From positions 372,001 through 436,000 of the forward strand of contig JAEHOE010000026.1 of assembly GCA_016858145.1 (NCBI GenBank): DNA of 64,000 nt, given 5' to 3'. Positions 12,001-26,116 of the stretch are shown here, in pieces; position 1 is the stretch's first letter, and each line of letters begins with the position of its first letter. This DNA is from Edaphochlamys debaryana. Its lineage: Eukaryota > Chlorophyta > Chlorophyceae > Chlamydomonadales. The position numbers and the translations under genes were made by a program. Below the pieces are notes generated by a model. It made no database searches. It had not been told where the DNA came from and was given only the letters and a program-made list of their open reading frames with translations.

Positions 12001-15000
12001 ACGGGCCAAGCACTGGGGCCCTCAACCTGATGGCCCCACCTGCACCTCCACGAAGCTGGACAGCACCTCCTCGCGGAAGGCCAGCAGTTCCTGCGTCTGC
12101 GCATCCAGAGTCTGCAGGGGTCAGAGAGGGACAGTGCTGGGGTGTGAGGAGAGCGTGCTTGGGGCGACCATGCCACGGCACTCATGTCATGCAACGCAAG
12201 CCCTGACACTGAAACACTGAGCAGCCAGGCTGTTCTGCTGAGCGCTAGAGGCCCAGCACAACTGGTGAGATGGGCCGGGGAAGGGGCTGAAGGGGCGGGG
12301 AGAAACTCACCGTGACCTTGCTGCCCAGCTCCATCTTGACGTCCGCAATCGAGGTGCGAAGGTCGGCAAGCTTGGACCGCAGGTCCGTCTCAATCTCGGC
12401 CACAAACGCCTTGTCCACGCCGCCCGAGTGGCCTCCGCCGCCGCCGCTGGACGGCGGGGAGGAGCCGAGTGTGGGGATGCCAGAGGACATGCCACGGCTC
12501 TTTACGGCGCCCGCGCTCACGCCGGCCGCAACCGCGCCAGCGCCCACGCCCGCCGCAGCGGCGCCGGTGGCTGCAGCCGCCGCCAGCGCTGCAGCCGTCT
12601 CGCTGGCCGCCGCGGCGGCGCTCTTCTTGGCGTCCTCGGCCGCCTCCTTGGCCGCCGTTGCCGTCGCCTCCGCCGCCGCCGCCATGCCCTCCGCCGCCAC
12701 GACCTGCTCCCGCTGCTCCTCCAGCGACACGACCAGCTGCTCCAGCCGGTTCTCGTGCACGCCCAGCTTGTCCGTGAGGCCCTCAACGGCCATGGCCAGA
12801 GTCTCGAGGTCCTTGTCCATGCGCTCGAGGGAGTCCAGCTTGGACCGCGCCTCCTCCACGGCCGCGTTGGCGAAGCTGGAGGAGCTCTCGGCCGTGCCCA
12901 CGCGCTCGCGGAGCTTGGCCATCTCGCCCGACAGCTGCTCCCGAATGGCGTCGATGTCGTGCTGCAGCTTCTCCAGCAGCGCCTGCGGTGGGGGTGCAGG
13001 AGGCGGGGTGTGAGCTGAGCGCGTTGAGGGCTGCTCGTGTTAGCCAGGGAAGCGTAGGCGCGGCAGAAGCCGGCTTGCCTGCCGTGCGTGTGAGCTGAGC
13101 GGGTGGGCAGGTTGAGCAGCCTTCAGCGGAGGAGCTGAAGGCATCCATGACTTGGCGAGCGGTGCAGACACGGGTGTCCAACATCCAGCCAACAGCCATA
13201 GCGCACGCACCGTGCCCGGCGGCCAAGCCCCTCGCCTCCCTCCCACCTCGAGGCCCACCCCAAGGCCCGCCCAAGGCCCGCCCAGGGCCTGCTCAGGGCC
13301 CCACCTGGTGCCGCTGCAGGCGCGAGAAGATGCTGGACGTGTCCTCCACGGCGCTGCTGAGCTCCTTGACCTGCAGCTCCAGCACCAAGAGCCGCTCCGC
13401 CGAGGGCTTGTCGGAGCCCGCGGCGCCGCCCAACACGCCGCCGTCGCCTGTGGTGCTGACGCCGCGCGAGGCCGTGGCGCCGCTGGCCGAGGTGGGCTGC
13501 GAGGTGCCCTGAGCCAGGCAGGCCACGTCGTTGGCCAGGGACTCGACCCGCGCAGAGATGGCGCGCAGCTCGGTGTTCACCTTGCCGGTGTCGGGCGAGC
13601 CCTGCGGGGTTTGAGGGAAGGTGAAGGGAAGGAGTGTTGGAGGAGAGAATAGGTATGTTGTTAGGAGAGGCAAGAAGCGGCTGTGCACGTGCAGTGCGAG
13701 CGTGAAGGCGGCTTGGTTCTGTGCGGGGCTTCAAACAAGCCCGAGACCAACAAGGAAAGGGGCGCAGCCAGAAGCGTAGGCGCCTCACCCCGGTCTGGCC
13801 CTGGCCCTTGCGCAGCTCCGACACGTGCGCCGCCAGCTTCTCGAGCGTGGGCCCCACCACGTCGTGGAAGTCGCGCCGCAGCTCCAGCACGAACTCCTCC
13901 GCCACCGCCAGGCGGGCCTCCTGTGGCGCGCATGAAAGGCGCACGGTCAGCTCAGCCACTTAGTGCCAGCCCCGCACCCAAGACACAATAACACCGCCTT
14001 AGCCCTTCAACGTGTGACGGGAAGGACCCTGCCGGCCTGGACAGAGGCCCCCCGCAGCCACGTGCTCAGCATATGCACAAACCCACACCAGGCTTGGACC
14101 AAAACCCCGGCCATTCCCACCGCTGACTCCAACTGCAGCCCCACCTGCGCCATGGCCTCGATGCTGCTGTCCGCGCGCACGATCTGCTCCAGCCTCTCCA
14201 GGCGGCCGCTGAGCGTCTGCCAGGACCGCGACCCCGGCCCGACCGAGGTGCCGAACAGCGCGCTGCCCTGCAGCATGGTGTCCTCCAGCGACCGCACCCG
14301 CTCGTCCAGCTCCTGGGGGGCGGGCGCAGGCGGGCGGGGGGGCGGGCGGAGGTTGGCAGGCAGCGGTGGAGGTGGAGGTGAGAGAGGGTGCGGTTGAGGT
14401 GGGTGGGGTAGGGACAAGGGAGCAAAGCTTTGTTAGGCAACAAGGAGGCAGGTGGGGGGTGGTGGAAGTAGTAGAGGCGTGGCCAGAGCTCCTCCGGTGG
14501 TGTTTGCAGTGGGGCCCCAGAGGAGGAAGAACGAGAGGGAGGTGAACGCGCAGCATCCCGGTCTCACCTCGATGGTGACTGGGCCGCCGCCGGACTGCTG
14601 GCGCTTGAAGGTCACGTGGCGTTCCGTGGGGCGGCGGGGGGGGCCGCCCATGCTGCTGTTGCGAGCGGAGCCGGCAGGGGAGCCCAGCGCCTCCCCGAAC
14701 CAGCCCGCCAGTGCCGGAGGGATGCCCTCGCCCGAGCGGCTGCGGGCAGGCACACGGCGGGCAACGTCAACTTAGCTTCTACGCTTCATCTCCAGCGGCT
14801 AAGCTAAGTTGACGTTGAAGCGTAGAAGGATGGGTACCGCCACCTTTGCCCACTCCCCACTCAGGAAGGGACACTCCGAGGCCCCCACCAAAGCCGGCCC
14901 ACAGCCCAGCAGCCCGCGCCGGCCCCGCACCTGACGCTGTCGTTCCCGGGCGCCTGCTGCACCGCCTGCACGGCCGGCACGGAGGCGCGCTTGGCCTTGT

Positions 15001-18000
15001 CCTCCCTGCCCCGCTCCCGCTCCCTCTCCCGCTCGCGCTCCTGCACCTCGGAGGCCGGCTCGGCGGCGGCCATGCGGGCCACCTGATGCTCCAGCAGCCC
15101 CAACCGGCGCACGGCGTCCTCCATCCCGGCGTCTGGGGCCGTGGGGGCGGCCGCGAGGCGGCTGGGCGAGTGCGCGGCCTGGGCGGCCTGGGCCGCCTGG
15201 GCAGCGACGGTGGCAACCGTAGCCTGGAGGGGAGCGCCGGGAAGTCAGGGGAGTTAGTCATGGGGGTGCAGCTGGGCGAAGCTCAGGCCTGGAAGCGGGC
15301 GGCACGCGGTTCGCCGTAATCCCCGGTAAGGGAACCTGGCCCACTCCAGCCACCCACGATGCGGTCAGCGGGTTTTCTGTACACCAGCACCAACACCAGC
15401 CTGACAAGGCCAGCCCCAAGCCGCGTCGAGCCACCAGCCCTCCCTGCCCCGCCCACCCCCAACCCCCCACGGCTGCCCACGCACCTGCAGGGTGTTGACC
15501 TTGTGCTCCATGTCCCCCAGCCGGCCCAGCCGCGCCTCCACCTCGCCCGTGCGGGCAACGCGGGCCTCCAGCTCGCTGAGCCGGGCCAGGCGCGCGTCAA
15601 CGTCCCCCATCCTGGCAAGCTTCGCCTCCAGATCCCCCATCCTCGCCAGCCGGGCCTCCACGTCCGCCATGCGCGCCAGCCGAGCCTCCAGCTCGTGCAG
15701 CCGGCTCAGGCGCGACTCCATGTCCCCCATGCGCGCCACACGGCCCTCCAGCTCGGCCATGCGGGACAGCTTGGCGTCCACGTCGCCCAGGCGGGCCAGG
15801 CGCGCCTCCACCTCGCCCAGCCGCGCCAGCTTCACCTCGACGTCGCCCAGGCGGGACAGCCGCGCCTCAAGACGCGCCTCCACGTCCGTGATGCGGCCCA
15901 GACGGCCCTCCACGTCGCTCAGGCGGCCCAGGCGCGACTCGACGTCCGCGAGGCGGGCCATGCGCGCATCGGCGTCGCCCAGCCTCGCCACACGGACCTC
16001 CAGGTCCGTCAGGCGCGCCACCCGTGCCTCCAGCTCCGGCAGACGGGCAACGCGGGACTCGACATCCGTGACGCGCGAGACGCGGCCCTCCATCTCGTTG
16101 AGCCGCGCCAGCTTGACCTCCATGTCCCCCAGCCGGGACATGCGGGAGTCCACGTCCCCGACCCGGGCCAGGCGGTGCTCCAGCTCGCCCGCTCGCGAGG
16201 CGGCGGCCTCCAGCTTGGCCGCCATTTCGTTGTGGCGGCTGGCGGCCACCGCCCGCTCCGTCTCACTCTCCTGCGACAGCTGCGGTGGGGAGAGGGGGAA
16301 GGAGGAAGCGGGGAGAGGAGCGGAGCGATGGGCACGAGCTGGGGCAAGGCGGCCTGCTGCTGGAACCTGGAAGAGGGCCACAGGCTCAACTGGAACCTAT
16401 GTAGGCGGTGCGTATCATAGGCACAGCCCCCTGTAGCTTGCCAGCCCTGTAGCACGCCAAGCGGAACCTCAAGCCATCAGCCCACCCAGAGGGCAGCCCC
16501 GCACCTTCTGCACGGTGGTCATGAGCTGCCGCGTGAGGCGCTGCTGCTCCTCCAGGTGCCCCGCGGAGCGATCCTGCGCGCCCTCCAGGTGCAGCAGCCG
16601 GGAGGCGATGCGCGCCACCTCCGCCTGCAGCTCCGCCGACCCTGCGCACGACCAGCCGGCGGAACTGTTGATGACAGCGCAAGGACAAGTCCCGCAGCGC
16701 ACGCACGGGAGCTCTGCAGCCCCAACCCACATCACCCCAAGCCGATTAGCAGCAAGCGGCAGGACCCAAGACCCCGACCCACATCGCCCCAACCCCCCTC
16801 CCACAGCCGCCACAGCTTGCCTGATCGCTGGGCAAGCAAGGAGTCCACCTGGGAGGACACCTGGCACATCTTCTCCCAGTGGCTCCTCGAGGCGTCCTGC
16901 GGGGCACAAACCAGGCCCGTCCCCAGAAGCCTTTCAACCATCTCTCCACGTATACCTCTGTGCCCTCCACCGGCCCAAGCACACGCAGCCTTCGCCCCTG
17001 CACTCCCACCACCCCGGGGCCCGCGCACCTGCAGGCCGCCCAACTGCTTGGTCACGTCCTCCGTGTGCCGGGTCACCTGCTTTTGCAGCGAGCTCATCTC
17101 GCCCCGCACCTCCGTGCACAGCTTCTCCGCTGCGTCCGCCTTGTTCATGGCCAGAATGGTCACCGGCGAGGGCGAGGGGGGCGCCGCGGGCGCGGGCATG
17201 GGCACTGCCACCGGCACCAGCTCCCGGGCCGGGCGGCTCTCCGCGCCGCTGTTGGCGTGGGCGGCGCCGTTTGCGAGCCCGTGGTCCTGTGCGCTGCCGT
17301 TGGGCATGCCGGAGCTGCCGGCGAAGGACGCGGAGCGGCCGCGCGGCGTCATGCCGGCCTGGTGCGGGTAGGGCTGCGCGGGCGGCATGGGCACCTGCAT
17401 GAGGATGGACTGCCGGCCGTAGTTCTGCGACTGCTGCAGCCCCTGCTGCTGCTGCTGCTGTTGCTGCATGACGGCGGCCGTCTGCACTGCGTGCTCTAGC
17501 TGCGCCCGCATGCTCTGCTCCTCCATGGACCGCTCGAGCGAGCGCTCGATCTTCTGGCCCAGCTCCAACAGGCGCTGGTCAATGGTCTGCACCAACTGCT
17601 CGTTGGCCGGTGGCACGAAGCTGCTGCCGGTCACCGAGGGGGACACGGCCGCAGCCAGCAGGGAATTGCGCGGCACTGACACCGTGTCAGAGCCTGCATG
17701 GGGGGGGTGGCAGGTCGAGGTCAGGGGGCACCCACGGTCCCGGCCAGTCCTTCTGAAAGTGAGTGCGGAGCGAGCCAGTCTTGCGCTAGGGTAGGGTAGG
17801 GTCACGAGCTGGGCTCGAAGGCAGGAGAGCAGGAGAGTGCGGTGGGTGTAATGGAGGTAGCTCACTTGGCGGACTGGAGAACAGCGGTCCGAAGGGCTGT
17901 CCCATGGCAAAGAAAGGCGGCGCAGGGCCTCCCAAGCGCACTTGCGCTGGCGGCGTGGCGTCCGAGGGACGCTGCTCGCGGTGGCGGTGGGCCGACTGGG

Positions 18001-18532
18001 AGCGGCCGGGCGGGACCTTCGGAGCGGGCGAGAGGTCACCCGCCACCGCCGCGCTGGCGTTGGTCGACAGGCGCTTGGCGGCCGCGACTTCCACACGCAG
18101 GTCAGCAAGAGATCCCTGGCAGGAAGTGGTACGCGGGGGTCGTTTCGCGTCAGGCCGGTGGGGGAGGGGAGGTGGGGAGGGACATGTCAGGAGGGGTTCC
18201 CAGTCCCTCCATCGCACCTGCACTGCTGCCAGCAAGGAGCTTAGCTCCGCCCGGGCGTTGGCGACTGCCTCCGGAGGTCGTTTGGGGCCCTGCACAACAA
18301 CACAGGGCGGTCAGCTGTGTCCGCGCGGGAGGTAAGTTTCGCACATTTCAACATTTACCCTGCCAGTCGCCGGAGGAGGAGCGAACACCGGAGGAGGCGC
18401 CGGCGGTGGAGGTGCTGTTCCCTCTTTCCTCATGGCTCGCAGGTTGTCCTCAGTCTCCACCACGTACTGGCCAAGCTGCGACTGCCATCCTCCAGTCGAG
18501 CCCAGCCCGGACTCATAGCGAGGGTGTGACAT
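1..18532 (-). CDS. Giant coiled-coil / decad-repeat protein with PLAT (LH2) domains, 3' end outside window
   Basis: Not recognised as a named gene. ATG at 18532; exons (minus): 18359-18532, 18218-18289, 17866-18115, 17029-17693, 16821-16896, 16505-16641, 15485-16279, 14931-15223, 14568-14739, 14145-14312, 13789-13920, 13305-13601, 12311-12982, 12040-12111, 11479-11778, 11208-11309, 8196-10973, 3510-8018, 3088-3328, 1157-2907, 861-952, 294-558, 1-79. Phases agree at every junction, giving about 4,697 codons with no stop. Order: Pro-rich N-terminus; Gln run and coiled coil (about 80-460); 22 ten-residue repeats (about 495-720); more coiled coil to about 1,460; acidic, Ser/Ala-rich low complexity to about 3,880; then a PLAT domain (about 3,880-4,020) with YRIS, IVTGD, VRVTLYG, IFIWHAG, WYVESV and WSFEVRDW. 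A second PLAT starts near 4,655 (YKIKVFTADRMNAG, then VYLELLG) and is cut by the window edge. PLAT domains bind lipids or proteins; tandem PLATs occur in LOXHD1-type ciliary proteins. A scaffold or flagellar role is inference only. Confidence 0.83.
5735..6070 (-). repeat. Coding Glu/Ala/Asp/Leu acidic tract of the giant protein
   Basis: Within the 4.5-kb exon, the minus strand encodes a nearly uninterrupted run of ELEAEAxA-type units, with imperfect 6- and 12-bp periodicity of CTC/GCC-rich triplets on the plus strand. It is strongly acidic and predicted disordered or helical. The same base pattern opens long antisense frames on the plus strand, which are not genes. Confidence 0.8.
6336..6415 (-). 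repeat. Coding 12-bp repeat (Ser-Ala-Ser-Pro units)
   Basis: The plus strand reads repeats of gctggcggaggg with small variations. The minus-strand gene reads them as six SASP-type units ending in SISP. It is a short minisatellite inside the large low-complexity exon of the giant gene. Confidence 0.8.
13028..13080 (+). repeat. Dispersed intronic repeat, copy 1
   Basis: Starts gggctgctcgtgttagcc, followed by a gcgtaggcgcgg core and agccgg. It matches copies at 24609-24666 and 53204-53268. It lies in an intron (12983-13304) of the minus-strand giant gene, so here it is antisense to its host transcript. No coding potential or terminal repeats were recognised. Confidence 0.7.
14762..14828. repeat. 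Double inverted repeat in A-B-A'-B' order (intronic)
   Basis: Arm A (14762-14775, caacgtcaacttag) is perfectly complementary to A' (14804-14817). Arm B (14776-14788, cttctacgcttca) is perfectly complementary to B' (14816-14828). The order is A B loop A' B', not the nested A B B' A' of a hairpin, so as RNA it has the topology of an H-type pseudoknot. A' and B' overlap by two bases. It lies in the intron 14740-14930 of the giant PLAT gene. Confidence 0.85.
15500..16171 (-). repeat. 22-copy coding decad repeat (30-bp unit)
   Basis: Inside the seventh exon of the giant PLAT gene, 22 consecutive ten-residue units follow the pattern (L/V/M)-(A/S/G)-R-(L/M/V)-x-(D/E)-(V/M/L)-(E/D)-x-(R/K), for example LARLGEVEAR and LSRLHELEAR. 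Only one four-residue slip (LEAR) interrupts the register, after unit 10. The units differ enough in sequence to look old and under selection rather than freshly expanded. A period of 10 with charged residues and regularly spaced aliphatic residues suggests a long amphipathic helix that is not a canonical heptad coil. Confidence 0.9.
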
Positions 18533-18857
18533 GTCTCTACAAGCTACCGGCTGCAGGGCTTGCTCGTCGCGTTGCTTCGATCATGGCAGCCGCAGTCAAA
18601 GGGAAACCAAATTTACAAGTGTTCGCGCGCGCTCCATTGACCGGCTCCTATTGACGCGCACGTTGTCGCTTAGTTCAAGTCAGCGTAAGAATGCTCGGTC
18701 CGGAAGCCGCTGGTGCCATCCGGACTTGGTCGCCGATGGAGTTTACGGCACGAAGTTTGCCCCGCCCTCAACGCCCTCACCCGCCCGGCCTCTGTACCTT
18801 TTGCCCACCCCCCGCACCCCGTGCCCGTCTCCGGGCCACCAGTACTAGGTTGCCACA
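18533..18857. promoter_or_regulatory. Divergent promoter region: giant PLAT gene / aminotransferase
   Basis: About 325 bp separate the two divergent start codons (18532 minus, 18858 plus), so both 5' UTRs and core promoters must lie here or overlap the genes. No TATA box or clear operator-like repeat was seen. The right half is C-rich. Confidence 0.5.
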
Positions 18858-22940
<4,083 letters not shown>

Positions 22941-23760
22941 GCGGCCCGACGCGCAATCGTGCTCAGCGGGGGCGGGTCGGCAGCGCCAGCTGGAGGCGGA
23001 GCAGTCAGCGCACGGACCGAGGCGCGGGCTGCCGAGGAGGCTGTGGCGGTGCAGGAAAGCGGGACCGGAGCAGCAGCGGAGCACGCGCGGGCGCTGGATC
23101 GCTGATGGGGAGGCGCGGTGGTCCGTGACTGGGCGTGGAGGAGGGGCCGGGTAGCGCCTCAGCAGGACAGGGTGGGGGCAGCGGGGGGCGGGGGCGCGCG
23201 CTGATTGTGTTCGGCGAGCGAGCGAGGGGGGTTGCGGGGAGCGGTGGCAGACGTTGTCGGGGCAGCGATGCTGCACCGCGGGCCGTGATAGACATGGGGA
23301 CCTGCATCTCGGGACGAGAGAGAACCGAATCGGACCGAGGGGCTGCCGGAGCGTTCGGGCCGCAAGCGGTTGGCAGCTTGGCACACAGAAGCAAGCGGTT
23401 TTCCCTGCCCGTGGTCGCGGACCGGTGCCCCTGGCAGCCCCTCACAAGGCTTAATGTGTGGTGAGCATAGTCGTGAAGTGTAATGCACATGAAGACATTG
23501 GGCCTGGTGGGCCAGCCGCCCGAATATGTGCCGTACGCCGTACTCCCCACATGCACACATGCATCGGGTCCCCGACCCCTTGCTCACCTGTCACACAACC
23601 CCACCCTACTCTGCAATGCAATACGCGCATGAGGATACAAGCGCTCTCGCGCCAACGGCCCGCTTGGCGCCCCACAGTGTCATCCCCATCCTCACGCAAG
23701 GCACTCCGATCCACCATCCGCACTAGGACCTTTCGCGACGACGCATCTCACAGTGCTGCC
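22941..23760 (+). other. Aminotransferase 3' UTR and spacer before the SGNH gene
   Basis: About 820 bp without a supported gene. The first 540 bp are GC-rich and end at a TGTAA polyadenylation signal (23479). The remaining 280 bp, with lower GC, should hold the promoter of the following gene; no TATA box was recognised. Confidence 0.6.
23479..23483 (+). terminator. TGTAA polyadenylation signal (aminotransferase)
   Basis: TGTAA, the canonical signal of chlamydomonadalean genes, lies about 540 bp after the stop codon. It is the first TGTAA seen downstream on this strand, so it implies a long 3' UTR. Confidence 0.65.
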
Positions 23761-25518
23761 ATGTCTCATCAACCAACAGTGCTGTGCCTGGGCGCGTCGC
23801 ACACGCAAGGCACGGAGGGCGCAGATTGGGTCGCGATGCTCGCGGCCGTGTTTCCGCAGCTCCGCTTCGTGAACCGCGGCCGCAACGGAGCTCAGGCCGT
23901 CAACGTGCATCGCGGCCTAGCGGCATCGCTTGATGCCTGCGGAGAGGATGTTCCGGCGATCGTGACGGTGTTGGTTGGGACCAACGACTGCCTGCTGTCC
24001 CTGGCCGAGGAGCGAGGCGACTGGTTCGGGCAGGCGGCGTACAGGTGCGGTTAGGCGGTGTGTTGGGGGGGTGGCGGGTGGCAGAGGCCTGTTAAGGCGT
24101 GGGGCGGAGGGGGACGCGGAGTTAGGGTGTGTGCGGAGGGGCCGGGGGATAAGGGAGGGGGGGGGGCCGGGAAGGAGGCCATAAGCACGAGAGCAGCGTT
24201 GAGAGGATGCTTCGCGGGCGACCTACGGCCCAATGCGAGCGCTGGTCTAGGCAGAACAGGCTGAGGTTCACGAGGGCTTTCGTTTGTGACCAAGACAAGG
24301 CACAGCACGGCAGCATTGGGGGATGGTCCCCCCTGCCGGGTGCACACCTGCTTCCCCCGCTGCCCCCAACCTCCCCCCCTTGGCCCTCCCTGCCCCCCCG
24401 CAGGCTCATGAACCGGCACCTGGGCCCGGCGGGTGTGGACCCCTACGCAGCCACTCTGGAGCGCCTGCTGTCGGACCTGGAGGCGGGGCTGGGGGAGCGG
24501 CGGCGGAGGCTGGGGCTGACGCACAGGTGGGCCCACGGCGGTCACCGGGTCCTGCTTCATCCGGTGACCGGTGCTCTCGAGGGCTGTATTGCTGGCCTGG
24601 TGTGTGAAGGGCTGCTCGTGTAAGCCGGAAATCGTAGGCGCGGTGACTAGCCGGTCGGCCTGAGGTACGGGACGGGATCCGGCCTGGTGTGTGTGCTGTC
24701 GGTACCCACCTGCCGCCTCACCTCCCGCCTCCACCACCTTCCGCCTGCTCAGGCCGCCCACGCTGCTCCTGCTCCTCACGCTGCCCCCCGTGGGCGAGGC
24801 CCTGGGCGACTCCACCAACGCCCGCGTCGGGGACTTCAACGCAGCGCTGCGCGCCCTCGCAGCGTACGACCGTACACAGCAAGGGCGGCCAAAACCGGCC
24901 GGACAGCACCAGCAAAAGGGGCAGCAACCGGAGGGGCAACAACAAGAGGAGGGCCAGCTACAGTCCCCGCAGCACGTGGTACCGCCTGGCGGGCAACAGA
25001 ACGGCGAACCTGACGAGGGGCAGCAACAGGAGGGGCACGGCCTTGCAGCACGGCCTGGCGGGCCACACGCCAATACTCTCGACGCCGCCGACGACGATGC
25101 CCCCGTGCTGGAGCTGGCCCTGGTCGACGTCAACGCAGCCCTAGTGGCTGCAATCGAGGAGCACCAAGCCCAAGCCCAAGCCCAAGCCCAAGCCCAAGCC
25201 CAGCAGCCCCCGGGTGCAACCCAGCCCTTGGGCGCGGCTCCCACGGTTTTGGGAGCCGCGTGCGCCATGCTGGGCGTGCGGGCGCGGCGCATGCTGTGGG
25301 GCCTGGGCTACGACCGGCAGAGCCGTGACGCGGGGCTGGCCGTGCTGTGCCCCGACCGCATCCACCTCAACAACACGGCCGCGGGGCTGCTGGCGGGCCT
25401 GGTGCGGCCGCACCTGCGGGGCCTGGTGCGGGCGGTGGAGGAGGGGGCAGGGGCACTGGGGCAGGGGCAGGGTCTCATGGGCCAGACGGATGTTGGGCCT
25501 GGGCACAGCTCCAGTTGA
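23761..25518 (+). CDS. SGNH/GDSL-like hydrolase with Gln-rich insert
   Basis: Three exons: 23761-24044, 24404-24526, 24753-25518; 390 aa. Block I is LCLGASHTQG, with Ser13 as probable nucleophile (GAS instead of GDS). Block II is NRGRNG (near residue 38). Block III is VLVGTND with Asn75. Block V is CPDRIHLN with Asp337 and His340. Together these give the Ser-Gly-Asn-His set of SGNH esterases and lipases. Between blocks III and V lies a Gln/Gly/Pro-rich insert including an (AQ)n run from a CAAGCC hexamer array. There is no clear signal peptide; a hydrophobic LLLLLTLPP stretch follows the second intron. The substrate is unknown; family members hydrolyse acyl esters of lipids, sugars or cell-wall polymers. 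Intron 2 holds dispersed repeat copy 2. Confidence 0.78.
24609..24666 (+). repeat. Dispersed intronic repeat, copy 2
   Basis: Starts gggctgctcgtgtaagcc, then tcgtaggcgcggtgact and agccggtcggcctgag. It lies in intron 2 of the SGNH gene in the sense orientation and is closely similar to copy 3 at 53204. Confidence 0.75.
25165..25200 (+). repeat. CAAGCC hexamer array (coding Gln-Ala)
   Basis: Six exact copies of caagcc inside the last SGNH exon encode alternating Gln and Ala. It is a hypervariable-type low-complexity insert between the catalytic blocks. Confidence 0.9.
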
Positions 25519-26116
25519 GCGCGCTCGTTGTGCGCCTGGTGTTGGTCGTTGTACCACTGCGGTAATCCCTCGGTGTTGCAAAGCTGGATGGGAACAGGTC
25601 GGAGCGCCGCTGGCGTGACCGGGGCGATGGGGGCGGCTAGGAGGACACTGAGGAGCTCGGTCAGGGCTCTGTCTTACTTTGCATCAGGGCCTGCTCGGGT
25701 CCCACGCTCACCAGGCTATCCACGTTTGAGCTTACGGGCGCAACAGCCACCACTGTATGTGGGCCCTATCCTACTTCCGCTTCACATGAAGCCCTGTAAT
25801 GTAAACTTCCTGGCGCCCTCCCCTGACTCGTGACGGCCCAGCCCCTGCATGAGGGTGCCACCCTGAGACCCCCACGGGCCCACCCCGTCGTTGACGCTCC
25901 AGTTCAAGTCAAGCCCCGAGCCCCAACATGACCGGCAGCGCCAGCCCTAGCACCCAGCACCAACCAGCCAAGAGCTTACCGCCTTGCAACGAAACGTGAG
26001 GCGGCTGCCATTCACGCACTACTAGGACCGTCAGGAGCGTCCCTTGATGACAGCGGTCACCCCACCTGCAGCCGGCCCTGCCTCCCCGGCCGCCGCCCCA
26101 CACGGCCACGCCCGCC
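25519..26116. other. Convergent 3' regions of SGNH and RING genes
   Basis: About 600 bp between stop codons of convergent genes. The plus-strand SGNH 3' UTR ends near the TGTAA at 25795. On the minus strand an acceptor-like CTGCAG|GTGGGG (near 26070) and a GTAAGC donor-like site (near 25978) could frame an extra RING-gene exon. No minus-strand TGTAA was found. Confidence 0.5.
25795..25799 (+). terminator. TGTAA polyadenylation signal (SGNH gene)
   Basis: TGTAA followed at once by a second overlapping copy (TGTAATGTAA), about 280 bp after the stop codon of the SGNH-like gene. Confidence 0.75.

Noticed and set aside
17790..17806. Telomere-like tagggtagggtaggg
   Set aside because: Only three short units, and the sequence differs from the TTTTAGGG telomere repeat of Chlamydomonas; it sits in an intron.
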